The notes under the pieces were generated by a model, which saw only the letters and a program-made list of their open reading frames with translations, was not told where the DNA came from and made no database searches. The translations under genes and the position numbers were made by a program. From assembly GCA_014904845.1 (NCBI GenBank), contig MU119207.1, positions 619,104 to 683,103 of the forward strand: a stretch of DNA of 64,000 nucleotides, written 5' to 3'. Source of the stretch: Acephala macrosclerotiorum (taxonomy: Eukaryota > Ascomycota > Leotiomycetes > Helotiales > Mollisiaceae). Positions 1-12,100 of this stretch are shown here, one piece after another. Position 1 is the first letter of the stretch, and each line of letters starts with the position of its first letter.

Positions 1-900
1 GCGACAGCGATCCCAACCGATTGATGCTGCTAATGTGGTTTAGTGACATCCCTCAGAGCCATCAATCGTACTGATAAGTACGAGGAGAAGTACTGGTTCG
101 TCAGTCAGCTGTTTGAAGAGGAGTGGTCCCCTCGCGACACGTGCGAGTACGCTCCACCTGTGTAAAGAGCAGCATTTTTGCACCCGATTCCCTCTCTGAT
201 TCTCGTTTGGTCATGGACCGACTAGTGGGTCGCATTTGTCGATCAATACTAACGCGCATTCTTTTGCTCGCTGTGGCAATGCGGATTACGACGATAAGGA
301 TTGGACAAGTATAATGCTCCAATCAAGCAAACAGCTAATTTACACCCACGACTTGATAGGTCGGTGCAAGAATATTTTCACACTTGAGAATCACATGGAA
401 CGGGTTTTTTTGATAGTTGCACGTCAATTCAGATGCAGCCAGAACACTTTGAGGCTCATGCCTGGCCTTCATCAAATCTACTGTCGACACGAGGACATCT
501 TTGCACCAGTATTGGTAATCCTGCAAGCCTGTTTACGGAAATAACAAAGTGCATGGGGTGCGGGGTTGAAAAGGGTTTCATTCGCGCTTGATTAGCTGCA
601 TGGCACTTCTTGGGTTGACGTGCATCGATCACAAGGCGGCGGGAGGCATTTGCCAAATGAGAACCTATCTCGCTTACCGGGTTGTGCACCTTGATTTCAA
701 AATTCAGCCAATTCCATCGTGAGAAGGATGCAGGTAATTCCGCTTGAAGCCCAGTTTGTTTGTTTGAGCAAGTGTGTGTGTGCTCGAGATAAGGCTTTGA
801 GCCTCTCTAGCAACCATCTTCCATCGCTACTCTTCCACCATCATCGGCTTGCAACGACCAAGTCGAGAAATCCGAGCACCACGCAATCTCGTCCATTCAA
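1..900. other. No gene recognised
   Basis: Short open frames occur on both strands, but none has recognisable motifs or splice structure. The last ~100 bases before 901 are the leader of the dioxygenase gene. The region may contain the end of a gene lying outside the window. Confidence 0.4.
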
Positions 901-2268
901 ATGGCGCCAGGCATTCTTTTTGACGATCAGGTTTCGCATTCATTCGCTCAATATGAGCGTGAGCTTTCGAAGCCGTCCATAAAGGATCAAGTTCAACAAT
1001 GGCCCCGATTTTTGGTTAGTGGTCTAGCATGGAACCCTGCCACTTTTCCCAATGAACAAACATACACCCACAGCTTAACCACCCCCGAGAAGTTGGAGGT
1101 TGAGGAGGCTCTTCAGTACTTCAAGTGTAAGCTCCAGAATCTGCATGGAAGGTTCGTTTCACGGTGCTGATACATCTAGCCCTTGAACTGGACGGAAGTG
1201 ATGTCAGCCAACTCACATTTCCCCTCCCGAGCCTTGGTGCGATCCTTTTTCAATACGCCATAGACCTTCACCGTGGGAAAGGTTTCGTCAACATCCGTGG
1301 CCTCAATCCAGCCGACTACTCCCCAGAAGACAACATCCTTTTGTTCTTGGGGCTGTCAAGCTACATTGGGGAATTGAGGGCAAGGCAAGACGAGGACGGC
1401 AACATGCTGAGTACGATCTACCCTGTCTCAAAAAGGATCATCAGTTTATAAAACCTCCAAGTGCACATCTGCGACGCCAAACAATCTCGTGAACCACAAC
1501 AGAACCGACCAATACGATTTTCAAGTCGTGCCTCAGTATGTATTTCTGATATTTGACGCCTGTTAGGTTCTAATAAAACTTCCAAGACATTTCACACCGA
1601 TACCTTTTGTGATATCCTGGCACTGCAAACACGAAGCAATGCCGCGAGAGGAGGCAGACATATTATCTCCCCTTCACAGACAATCTACAACAAGATCGCA
1701 ACTCAAAGGCCAGACTTGCTCGAGACTCTTGCGAGTCCCAGTTGGCCATTCGATAGGTCCGCCTTTTTAACCTTCTCCACTTGTGATAGAGCGAAGTCTG
1801 ACATGTTCTAGTCGCGGAGAGCTTTTCGAACCAAATAGCCGGGCCCTATTGTATTATCACGGTGGGAACATCATTCTCAACCTCGCCCGAGAGCCTTTGC
1901 TTGGCCTAAAGCACGTCCCCCGAAATAAGAATCTACCAGAGCTGTCAACCATACAACGCGAAGCTCTCGACTTAGTAGAAACGCTTGCACAAGAGGGCCA
2001 ACTCACCTTGGCAACCGAACCGGGTGACTTGACATTCATCAACAATCACGCTTTACTCCACTCAAGAGAATCTTTCGAGGACAGTCCAGAAACAACTCGA
2101 TATCTCGTACGCATGTGGTTAAAGAACAAATCCCTGGCGTGGAAGCTGCCCAGATCTCTACAAATGGGCAATTCCAGAATTTATGATGACAATGAGCTGG
2201 GCAATCGATGGAATGTTGTTCCCGTACCAAAATTGAGTTTCAAGCCCAGCGAAAGACTATCCTCATAG
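901..2268 (+). CDS. TauD/TfdA-type 2-oxoglutarate/Fe(II) dioxygenase, five exons
   Basis: The family uses Fe(II) and 2-oxoglutarate to oxidise small substrates such as sulfonates or other acids; the substrate here is unknown. Reading continues through exons 901-1126, 1180-1410, 1462-1535, 1587-1756 and 1812-2268, giving about 385 residues. Exon 4 has the iron-binding H-x-D (TFHTDTFCDI). Exon 5 carries the distal region GDLTFINNHALLHSRESFE, with the third iron ligand His and a downstream Arg expected to hold 2-oxoglutarate. All catalytic residues seem present. The last intron starts with an unusual GTCCGC donor. Exons 1 and 2 align well with the dioxygenase at 63101-64000 (FKSLELDG..FPLPSL versus FKGLDKPI..FPLPNL), and their first introns lie at the same place, so the two are paralogues. 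The family is secure, the exon ends probable and the substrate unknown. Confidence 0.82.
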
Positions 2269-2938
2269 AGTCGTTGGAATTTCGTGTGGAGTTCGTTAGA
2301 GTGAATGCGGGGATTTCCTTCATTGGTCTCCATGCGGGTGCGTTCAAGAACATGTTTCAAAGTCATAGGGTCATCTTCTCGTCAAATTTACGATCACGGC
2401 CTTATTCTTTCTTCATTGGCAAATTGAGGACATATTTACTACCCGTCATATCGAGGCTTCGATTAAATATGACCACTCCCGCAATGAAAGTTGAAGCTCT
2501 ACATATGTCCAAGTATCACAATGACTTACGGAAAACAAGATGTCGACGATTTAGACGAGAAAAGTGAGTCTCAATGTTTCAGCGCGTCAATCCGTGTTCA
2601 CACCCTAATCGGAGATCTCGACATCATCGGGGCAACAGCTGACACATTTGAGCCTCTTCAACGTCCGATTTGAGCTATGTGCATGCTAAAGCGGCCACCT
2701 TCCCTGACGCCTCACCCACCATCGATTCAGCCTGCATGCGCCCGGGTTTGTGACTGGTCTCGGGGGATGTGTCACCCTTGCTTCCCCAAACCCCTACAGA
2801 AAATGGTCTTAGAGCCTCATCGAATGACCAGCTACTATCTCTCTTTTGAACGCGCACTTTCGGCCGTTCAAGCTAATCAATTTGTTTGAAGCACATTTAT
2901 TCCCCGAGGGTCTGACTCCCTGAGAAACACCTCCAATC
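2269..2938. other. Intergenic region
   Basis: This is the 3' flank of the dioxygenase and the 5' flank of the kinase-like gene. I see no supported gene; the short open frames here lack family features. Confidence 0.5.
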
Positions 2939-4735
2939 ATGGAGCCATCGGTATCCATGTTCGATTCCGTTCTAAACCCAACAGCTGCATATACTCGTAT
3001 TCTAAACTGGGAGGAAGATCTTCCCACTCCACCAGCAAGCTGGGATAGATCACAGCTCAACCCGAAGAATCGCATCGATAGCCTTACCCTGCCAAGAGAA
3101 TGCGGCTGGCGTCTAGACGGCATTGACGTTGACGGCACCCGGTTTTTTGTTGTGCCGCTCTTCGCACTCGGCAGGCCTCCGTTGAGGATCGATGTGTATA
3201 TCCCTAGCCAAAGTGAGCAGCCATCAAGGTTACGACAAATGCTCCGATCTGGTTCAACCATGCTCTCTAGCGACATCGAAGCACATAAATTGGATATATC
3301 AATCCACATACTACGTGCGCTTGAGCTCTGGTCGACAGAGTTACTAGACTTTGAGACACAGTACAACAACCTACCTTTTGGGTCACAAATTGTCTTCGAC
3401 AGCTTCTGCGCCGATCTACGACAAATTGAGATACACTTGATCCCTGTGTATGACGTGGAACAGCAATGGTACTCCCTCAGAAACCTTCAAGGGATGTGGC
3501 ACTTCGATTCATCCGACTGGCCGGATGTTCTTAACTTTTCAGAGCTAAGTTTCCAAAACCAACATCACGAAGCCATCACAATAGTGCAAATCCCTCAACG
3601 CCACGGCTCGGAGACCTTTGTCTTCAAATCACTGGTTCGGGATGCCAAATATCTTTATCATGAGCTCAAAATGCTTCTCACATTGGAAACTCACCCAAAT
3701 ATAATCTCACGACCACTGTACATAGTGACCAAAAAGTGTCGCTTCGGAGGCAAGATTGGTGTTTGTGGCTTCATAATAAAGTACTATCCTCATGGTACCC
3801 TCCGAGATCTGCTCTGGAAATCTGCTTCTAGTGTCATTCCAACAATCTCTCTCTCAGACCGATTCCGCTGGGCGCGGGATGTCACACAAGCCATCATCCA
3901 CATCAACAATTCTCCACTGGGATTTTATCCAGATATCAAACCGGATAATGTCATCCTAGCAAAAAAGGAATCTGACAAAGACGGTCTACTTCACGCTGTT
4001 TTGATCGACCTGGAGCAGCGGGGAGGCTGGTATTCTTGGTCTCCCCCGGAAGTTGCGTACGTTGAGTACCTAGAATACATTGCAACACGCAGCAGGGACA
4101 CTGTGGTCAGAGAAAGGCTCAAAACACTCTTACGTTCCTATATGTCATCATGGAAGCCGTTGAACCAAGGAGATCGGTACCATGATTGCAAACATGGATT
4201 TAGCTCCGCTTGGATTGCACTGTCTCTCTCAGAGCGTGAGGCTGCACAGGTCTTCATGCTTGGGAAGCTGTTCTGGTGTATTTTTGAATCCTCAAGTTCT
4301 ATAAATTGCGCGCTCGGAGTTGATATCTTTCGTGAACAAGCTTCTGGTCTTCGTTTTCCCGAGTTCCAGCAAACCCCTACCGAAATACGGTCATTAATCA
4401 GATCTTGCACAGCTGGTGCAGCCGAATGGAGGGGTAAGTATAGAAGCTTGGCAAGATCTGGGACCAAGCTCATCTCGATTGATGCGCTTCAGCAAGACGA
4501 TGTAGAAGTGGGAAGTGCGCGTGAAACACAAATAGCAGCGAAAAAATGGTGGTGTCAAGAGGTGGAAGATGCCATTGCTTTTTTGGAAGGTAAAGTTGAG
4601 AGCTTTTTTGGTCAAGACGATGAAAGGACTGTTTACAAGGAGAACTTTACATGTGGCCGACAGCGACCAAGATTGACAGATGTTCTGGCTGCAATTAACG
4701 AGGCTGAAAAAGCATGTTGGGACAGCAAAACATAG
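2939..4735 (+). CDS. Intronless protein-kinase-like gene, atypical motifs
   Basis: The single open frame of 598 codons has a kinase fold in its middle. Residues 1-210 match nothing I recognise. Kinase landmarks are the VAIK-type Lys at residue ~230 (FVFKSL), the helix-C Glu at ~242 (LYHELKML), and a catalytic loop GFYPDIKPDNVIL whose Asp (~332), Lys and Asn are present although HRD reads YPD. The DFG Asp is at ~357 within LIDLEQRGG, so DFG reads DLE. An SPPE stands where APE is expected. Such degenerate kinases are common as stand-alone genes in ascomycetes, often of unknown role. The retained Lys, Glu and two Asp residues suggest it could still bind ATP and perhaps be active. The C-terminal ~180 residues include a helical, charged tail. 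No intron, frameshift or early stop is seen. Confidence 0.75.
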   Translation: MEPSVSMFDSVLNPTAAYTRILNWEEDLPTPPASWDRSQLNPKNRIDSLTLPRECGWRLDGIDVDGTRFFVVPLFALGRPPLRIDVYIPSQSEQPSRLRQMLRSGSTMLSSDIEAHKLDISIHILRALELWSTELLDFETQYNNLPFGSQIVFDSFCADLRQIEIHLIPVYDVEQQWYSLRNLQGMWHFDSSDWPDVLNFSELSFQNQHHEAITIVQIPQRHGSETFVFKSLVRDAKYLYHELKMLLTLETHPNIISRPLYIVTKKCRFGGKIGVCGFIIKYYPHGTLRDLLWKSASSVIPTISLSDRFRWARDVTQAIIHINNSPLGFYPDIKPDNVILAKKESDKDGLLHAVLIDLEQRGGWYSWSPPEVAYVEYLEYIATRSRDTVVRERLKTLLRSYMSSWKPLNQGDRYHDCKHGFSSAWIALSLSEREAAQVFMLGKLFWCIFESSSSINCALGVDIFREQASGLRFPEFQQTPTEIRSLIRSCTAGAAEWRGKYRSLARSGTKLISIDALQQDDVEVGSARETQIAAKKWWCQEVEDAIAFLEGKVESFFGQDDERTVYKENFTCGRQRPRLTDVLAAINEAEKACWDSKT

Positions 4736-5877
4736 AATGAATGTGCAGTTGCATCTATTATGAGATATACGTAAGAGATTAAGTGTTCAGTGCCTTGCCT
4801 GCCGACTTTCAAAGAATCAAACATTGATGTCTGACTTTATAGATGTTCTAGTCTTCGGGAACGTAGACGAAACTTCCAAATGCGAAAAAATGATGCCTTC
4901 CTGGGTGGTGCGTGGCTAGCTGGTGGAAAGGGGGCGGGGTAATAATCGATTATTCACCGAATAATTGTGGAGCAATTCAGAGGGAACAACCACCACAGAG
5001 TCCTCCAAGTTGGCGGGGTTTCCAGTATGACAACGCTTGTTAGAGTGCATATTTGAAGGGTGTAGTAGCGAAACTCCTCTGATTTGTTTCTACACTACAG
5101 ATGGCAATACTTAAGGGATCGAATTTGCCATTCAAATTAGGGCGGGAGGCTCATGATCCCCGGCTTTCTGCGCGTTCCCGGACACATAAAAGCTTGTTGA
5201 TCACCATTATGAAAGCTTGCTCTTGATTCCATCCTACATTTATCTTGGTATAAGCCTCTGGCGAAGTGTAAGTGCTTTCCATCATGAATTCCATCGGTGT
5301 TGAGGCAAAACTCGAATTGCAAGCACACTTCATCACAAGAAATTCGAGAAGGACAATGAAATATGACATAGCTTTCTGACTGAAAATCACGCAATTATGT
5401 AGTGATTAGATCGCTCTTAAGATAAGTGATGGTTGTTGAAATTAATGAAGGTTATGGCACTTGGCTCCCGAGGAAACGTAAGAGCTTAACGAGAACTGTG
5501 AAAGGTGGGAGAAGCATTTTTTTTCTCTTTTTTATAAATTGCGCAATAGTTAATAGGCACCAATTAGAAGCATCAGATGAAATCAGCTTTCATCTGAAGT
5601 AATGTCCATATCCCAATTCAGCTAGAGGCGCAAGGTGGATACGACCATGCTCCCAGAACGCATATAATCTCTACACCACGAACACTATCCTACGACTTAC
5701 AACCCAGGATATCCAAACTCAATCCACAAATAACTACTCTGTACATCACCATTGCCTTGTCATTTGCACCTGAAGAGCCCTCAATAACAACCTCTTCTAC
5801 AATTGCGCAATAAGCAAGAACTGCGCATCAATTATCTATCACACTGAACAACTTAGCTTCAACACTTCAACACTTCA
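4736..5877. repeat. Upstream half of duplicated segment (copy 1)
   Basis: No gene is recognised here. From about 4920 onward the sequence is recognisably related to 24930-25770. Shared stretches include a G-rich start, GAACAACCACCACAG-like and TTACAACCCA blocks, and a CATCTGAAGTAAT block at ~5591 and ~25420. It is therefore the upstream region of the first copy of the small cysteine-rich gene, cut off from its gene by the transposon at 5886. Confidence 0.6.
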
Positions 5878-5885
5878 ACAACTAC
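5878..5885. repeat. Target-site duplication ACAACTAC, left copy
   Basis: The eight bases ACAACTAC directly precede the CAGCGTGAT terminus and recur exactly at 23543-23550 directly after the other terminus. An 8-bp duplication is the hallmark of hAT-superfamily transposition. Confidence 0.93.
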
Positions 5886-5994
5886 CAGCGTGATCAAAAA
5901 TAATCACGTTAATTGATTAAAATCATGATTAACTTGATTAAATTAAATTATGATTAACCAAAATCCAAAAAATCATGATTATGATTATGATTAT

Positions 5995-7985
5995 CCCCTC
6001 AACGGCCGCAGGGAATTTTAGCGTGTGCACGGGCCACACCCCTAGAACACCAAAATCCTGAATGTAAACAACCTCATAAACAACCTCTTATTTTGCATGA
6101 TTCTACTTATAATATGCCTCCAAGAGCTACTAAAGATATAGTATCTGACTCTACAGACTCTGCGACAAAACGTTTTAACCTTCTCTTTGCGCAAAAAACA
6201 GGTTCTGCCTTTCTAGGCATGAAATTACTTGATTTTCCCTCTAAAATCAATCTATCTACTACTGCACAATCTCTAGATCCATAGAGCATCTTTAGATTGT
6301 TTATATCTACTGAAATGGTCATGACTATTGTCCAATACACCAATAAGAGAGTATCACAGCTTGTCACAGACGACTTAAAACTCCAGGCTAGATTGAGAGA
6401 TTGAAAGCCAGTTACGTGTAAAGAGATATATGTTTACATTGGCATTAGGATTTACATGGGACTCTATTCTACGCCTTCTGAGAGAGATTACTGGTCTGAA
6501 GGAATTGATAGACCTGATCATCCATTAAAGAATGTCATGTCTTTAAAGAGATATGAAGCAATCCATGCTAGAATGCGCATTGCAACTGCAGACTCTGATG
6601 CCGAGTTTGACGCTGTTTTTGAGAGAATAAGAATATACTTTCTAATGTTTGGCAGTATGCTAACAATTCTATAGTTAGAGCCTTTAAATACTCACATTAT
6701 GGACACCAGCTTAAAGCTTTGGACGCCAGGAAAAGACTTTGCAATTGATGAAGCAATGTGCTTTTTCTAAAGGAGATCTTTTGATACTCTTGTCATTCCA
6801 GGAAAGCCTATTGATGAGGGCTATAAAGTCTGGGTTGAAGCTCAACGAGGATATTTCTTAGCTTGAGTGTTTCATCGCAAAGGGAAAATCAAGGACAAGG
6901 GTAAAAGAGGACTCTTAGGACCTTACAAAGTCAAGCAACTTAAAGAGCTTGGAAAGAACAACTCTTCAGCTGTAGTGGCAGAATTGTCTAGTAAGCTCCC
7001 TGGAACAGGCTACATCTTTTACTTAGACAACTTGTTCACTAATGTCAAGCTGTTAAAGTACATGAGAAACAGAAGATATGGAGTAACTGGCACGTGCACT
7101 TCTAGATCAGGGATCTTAGCTGATTTTTGTGACAAGAAGACAAAGGATACTAAGAAAGATGAGATACCATAGGGCACCTTGTTTAATGAACCCTCAAAGG
7201 ACGGCAAGATACAATTTGTGGCATGGAAAGATAATGCACTAGTCTTGTTTATGACTACTATTGAAAGAGAGCTTGAATTGGTGGAAAGACAAAGAAAGCG
7301 GCCCTCAGAGACTTCAAGCTCAACTAAGACAGCAAGACAACCTTTTGAGGATAATCCCACAGCTATACTAAAGATCCCTGTCCTTGATAACAAGTACAAT
7401 CACCAAATGGGAGCCGTAGATCGAGAGAATCAACTCAAAGCGGAGTACAGTTTTCAAGAGCTTCACAGAAGAAGTGGACACCATTCCCTTATTACGTGGC
7501 TTCTAGAGACAGCCTTAGTCAATTCTTACTTGCTGTCTTATTATTCTCCAGTCCCAGAGAATCAGAAGTTCACAAATCATAGAGCATTTAGAGAAGTAGT
7601 CATTTCTCAATGTTTTGACATAGGCAGATCTAGCAGAAAGAGAAAGAGAAAAAGCCCTACTTATACTCTAGAGATACTCTCGCTTGAGGTGTCAATAGAG
7701 TCTCATAGGCTTGTTTATAGAGAGAAGAGAGGTGATTGCGTGGTATGCAAAAGAGGAGTAAAAAGGAGGGCTTTGAGAGAGATCTCAGCTAATAAGAGAG
7801 GCTGTGAGTACAGGAAAAGAAGTGTGTATGGATGCGGAGAGTGTGAAATGCCTCTTTGTAAAGAAGGAACATGTTTTAATAGGTTTCATGCCCTAGAATC
7901 AGAGTAATAAGAATATATCCTCAGATCTGGTGAAATAGGGGGTGCCAAGACGCTAAAATTCCCTGCCGAGCTGGCCGTTCAGGGG
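5995..7985 (+). mobile_element. Nested piggyBac-like DNA transposon
   Basis: Inverted termini CCCCTCAACGGCC (5995) and GGCCGTTCAGGGG (to 7985) match with one difference. Inside them both ends repeat GCAGGGAATTTTAGCGT in inverted orientation. The 535-bp hAT derivative at 44615 shows uninterrupted hAT sequence at the equivalent place, proving that this is an insertion. The flanks read TTAT and ATAA rather than a clean TTAA duplication. The body encodes a broken piggyBac transposase. Confidence 0.85.
6113..7907 (+). pseudogene. piggyBac-type transposase (DDE_Tnp_1_7), broken
   Basis: Open blocks at 6113-6284, 6456-6674, 6867-7172 and 7179-7907 line up with a piggyBac transposase. They show RDYWSEG..HPLKNVMSLKRYEAI near the start, DFAIDEAM (first catalytic Asp), GYIFYLDNLFTN (second Asp), and MGAVDRENQ (third Asp region). 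A Cys-rich C-terminal finger follows (CVVCKRG..YGCGECEMPLC). Stops separate the blocks (TAG at ~6672, TAA at ~6767, TGA at ~6865, TAG at ~7170), each one transition away from a Trp or Gln codon as RIP would give. The catalytic regions are otherwise well preserved, so decay looks recent compared with the retroelement. Not functional as it stands. Confidence 0.85.
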
Positions 7986-8221
7986 ATAATTGATTATAAT
8001 TATGATTAACCATGATTAACCACGTGACTCCAACAAAAAATAATGTTTTTTAAATACTTCTCGTGATTATAAAGACTTTATATATTAAGTTAAGTTATAT
8101 TTAATAAAAAACTATATTTTGATTAAAAAATAAGTAAATAAAAGCTTATTATAAAATAAAAAAAATCATTTTTTATCTCGTTTTCAATTTTTTTACTTTC
8201 TTCTTTATTTTCTTCTTTAAA

Positions 8222-8869
8222 CACCTTTCAACTTTTCAAGCATATAATTTGCTCAAAAGTCTCTTTAGAAAGTCTATTTCTAGTTTTATTAATAATTAAA
8301 GCTTCTTGCGAAAAGAATCTTTCAAAAGAAGTCGAAGTTGCGAGGATTTGAAAATATTTTCAAGCAATTTGAGATAATATAGAATATTTATTTTTATTAT
8401 TAGACTAAAAAATAAGAGGTTTTATCTATTTATATATTAGTTTGAATTTTATAAAAAATAATAATAATAATAATAATAATAATAGAAAAAATAATAATAA
8501 AGTTTTATTTACTTCTCGAATCGATAATTTTCTTTGCAAATAAATATTAAATTCATTTATATCATCTTTTATTTCATTTTCTAAATAAATATTAAAATCG
8601 TTATTATTTCTATTTAAATTCAAATTTTAAGTCGCTTGAATAAATAGTAATTAATTAAAATAATCTCGTTTATAATTATATAATAAATTAATAAAAATTT
8701 TTTTATAAATCAATTAATGAATTAAATAATTTACGATTAATAATTTTTATAGAGTTTATTATAAGTATCAATTTCTTGGTTTTTAGAAAAACCAACAGTT
8801 TATAATCTATTTTTACGAATACGAGAATCAAGAATTAAAATCAAATATATCGATTTATTTAATTTTTAA
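8222..8869 (-). pseudogene. hAT transposase, C-terminal part
   Basis: On the minus strand the region just inside the LTR insertion reads DSRIRKNRL..VGFSKNQE. It is followed further on by the hAT dimerisation block: NKYSILSQIA, then LATSTSFERFFSQEA and RNRLSKETFEQIICLKS. This is the classic C-terminus of hAT transposases. Between them lies an AAT/ATT microsatellite (about 8458-8510). Stops and frame breaks are present and the region is very AT-rich. It is the downstream half of the gene whose upstream half is at 20962-22985. Confidence 0.82.
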
Positions 8870-8873
8870 ATAT
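8870..8873. repeat. 4-bp target duplication ATAT of the LTR element, left
   Basis: ATAT at 8870-8873 and at 20958-20961 flank the two LTR ends. Short AT-rich duplications are weak on their own, but here they agree with the LTR boundaries and with the split in the hAT transposase. Confidence 0.7.
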
Positions 8874-9127
8874 TATAGAAAAACAATAGAGTACAAAACA
8901 AAAAAGTCCAATCGTAAATCAATTCGTTTTAATCAGTAGATTAGATTTATTCGAAGTAATTTGTAATTCGTAAATCAATTAATCAATCAAAGTAGAAATA
9001 GAAAAAGTTATTGATTAGTTTATAGTGAGCGAAAGCTTTTTATGTACTAGAAGACACGTGACTAGTACTGCTCTCGAAACTAGCTATTTACAAGGATTTT
9101 GAAAGAAGAGTATATAATTTCATTACA
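8874..9127 (-). repeat. LTR (3' LTR of the minus-strand element)
   Basis: This is a 254-bp direct repeat of 20704-20957. The two share unchanged blocks such as GTACTAGAAGACACGTGACTA and CGAAACTAGCTATTTACAAGG (each shared over about 20 bases). In the stretch I compared by eye the differences are transitions, and this copy carries T where the other has C. Confidence 0.92.
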
Positions 9128-12100
9128 ATTGTTTTTTTATATAACGAGTTCGTTTCGAGCTTCAAAGAAAAGAATTAAAAAAAGAAAAAAGATTCGCTTT
9201 AAACAAAAAACTCAAAGTTCGAAATCTTTCAAATTATCGTCGTTTTTTTCCAAGAATTTAATAGTCTTTTCAATATTTTTATTAGTATTAAACTCTTTTA
9301 TAGTTTATTTTCTTTTCTCTTTAAAATTTAATAAAAAGAAAAAGAGTAAACGAATTTCAAATTTAAACTTATTATTAAAAATAATTAAATACTTTTAATT
9401 ATTTTTTATAAGTACTATTAATTTCTTAATCTCGTATTTAAAAAAAAATTTATTATCAAAAAACATTTTTATTTCTTTTATCTCAAAATATCGAAAAACT
9501 AATTTGATTTGAATTACAATTTATTTTTACTAATAAATATACAAATGTTTATTACTAAACGAATTTTAATAGTTTAATCATTAAAAAATTTTATATTGAA
9601 CGATAAAATAATTTAAAAGTTTTGTACAACGAATTATATCGAAGATTACATCGATTCTTTTAAATTAAATATTATCAAGAAAGGATTCGTCGTTAAAAAA
9701 TTCTTGAAATTGATTTTCGAAAAGAATTCGAAATTTATTATAAATTTTTTTGAATTTTTCGTAAATAATATCGCTAATAATTTTTCTATTAGTATTAACA
9801 AGTATTAAATTCACGAAGAGTGAAGTGAAAAGACTAAAATTCTTAAAATTCTCGACGTATTTTCGATCAATAAAAATCTTTATTTTATAAACGTATAATT
9901 TCAATTTTTGAAATTTTTTTTTATAATATTTAATTGAATTTATTTTAAAAGATCTCTAATTAAAATTCGATTTTTAATACTAAAAAAAAAATTTATTTAA
10001 ATAGTTTTTTTAGAGAATCGAAACAATCAATTTATCGTTTTTTTATAGTCGTTAAATCGCGAATAAATTATTTGGAATTTATTAAAAAAAAAAAATTCAA
10101 TGTATAATAAATTTAAATTTTGAAATATATTCATTTTTTTTTCATAGAAAAATTGATCAATTTTATCGTTTTAATAAAATTTAATAGGTTGAGAAAAAAT
10201 AACGAAATAAAAATTTTTTTTTTTAAAAAATCGATAAAATAATAATTACAATTTGAAGTTTATTTATAAGAATTAGACGATAAAAAGAAAATACGCATTA
10301 TATAAAAAAAAAAATTCGTTAAAAAAAATTCGTTGATAGTAAAATTTCAATATATTAATTTCTTTGAAAAGAAATAGTAAAATATTCTTTTTTTTTGTTT
10401 ATTTGAAAAAATTTTGTAAAACAAAAATTATTGTAATCTTTAGATCAATAAACGGTTTGATTGAGAAGACAAAAGTAAAAACGATAAAAATTCGTGAAAA
10501 CTAAAATCGATTTTTCGTTAGCGTTTTTTGTTTATATTGAAAAATAGTAGAGATATTTATGAATTAGAAACGAGTGTTAAAATAGATTTAAGTAAATTGA
10601 AAACTTTTTTTTTTAATGTATAATTTATAAATTTTGGATAATCGTATTTTTATAATTTTAATTTATTTTTTATTGTTTTTAAAATGTAAATTGAGATTTT
10701 CGTAGAGTGTTATATAGTAAATTCGATAAAGTTGTTTAATGAACGAGTATTTGTAAGTATTGTAAACGATACTTAGAATTTTAATGCGATTAGTGAAGTT
10801 TAAAGTATCAAAAAAAGTAACGTTTGATTTTTAGGTACTATTTATATTGTACGTACAATCAATTATCGAGCGTATATTATTTAATTGAAACTCGCGAATT
10901 GATCGAAATAAAGTAGTATTAGATTGCGATAGAGTAGTAATAGTTTTGTGTTTTTTTGGTGTAAATATAGACATATTGTAATATTTTTTATTATTGGTAA
11001 TAGATTTTTTGGATTTGATTGGCGTAGAGATTAAAACGAAGAAAAAAGTAAATTGAAAAATTTGAAAGATTTAAAAAATTTAAAAAAATAAAAAGTTTTG
11101 TACGAAAAAATTAATAATAGTAATATTATTATTGTCGTTATTATTGTTGTTGTTATTATTGCCAATTAATAGAGTTAATTAAAGAAGTAAAATATTAATA
11201 TTAGTAGTTTTTTGAGATTTGATATTTCGAATATTTATATTATTAATAGCGACGATCGATTATTTTTTAGATTTATTTGTAAAGATTAAAAAAAGTTTTT
11301 TAGTATATTTTCTAATTATTAAAAGTTCATAAAAATAAAAAATAAAATGCAATTTTTTTAAATTTATTTTATTTAAATTTGTAATTATTAGATTGTCGTT
11401 CGTATTTTTTAAGTATATTAACGTTTTTTTATAATCGATAAATTGAAAAAGTGTTTTTGTAAATGGCGTATTGTAAATTTTGTTTTTTTCGATGATAATT
11501 ATATTAATAATTTTAATGATTTCGTGAGACGCAAAACGCTTTATATGGAATATTTGTCGTAAAATTTATTAATAAAACTTTCGATAAATTGTTGAAATAT
11601 TTAAATTCGAAAAAAAGTTTTCTAATTATAATACTTAAATATACTATTAAAAGTTTTAATTAGATTAAATCGAGTTTGTTAAAACGCGATACGCGATTTT
11701 TCAATTTTGTTTATTTTAAAAAGAAAATTTTTACTTAAAATTATATATTATTTTAAAATTTTTTTAAAAAATTTTAAAATAATATTATTTTCAATTTTTT
11801 CTTTTTATTTAATTAGAATTTTTTTTATTACGTTTTTAGTTTTTATAAATTTATTATTAATATTACTAATTGTAATTACTTTTTTTTTAAATAGTAATTT
11901 ATTAATAATTTCTTATAAATTATTGAGATCGCATTGTACGATTTGTATAAACGTATTATAATTATTTTCATTTCATTCTTTGTATACGAAATTCGTATTT
12001 TCGAAGTTTAATAAAATATTTTTTTGAGATATAATAATAATATTATAAAAATTTCGAGAATAAAAATTGAAATTGTAAAATTTGCGCGTAAAAAAAACAA

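Noticed and set aside
6113..7907. piggyBac transposase as a possible domesticated gene
   Set aside because: At least four in-frame stops in the catalytic half and intact transposon ends around it argue for a dead element.
8426..8623. Short open frame with a poly-Leu/Phe stretch
   Set aside because: It is produced by an AAT/ATT microsatellite inside the dead hAT transposase; no membrane protein.
11707..11961. Hydrophobic 84-codon frame in the AT-rich block
   Set aside because: Low-complexity translation of AT-rich mutated DNA; nothing supports selection for protein.
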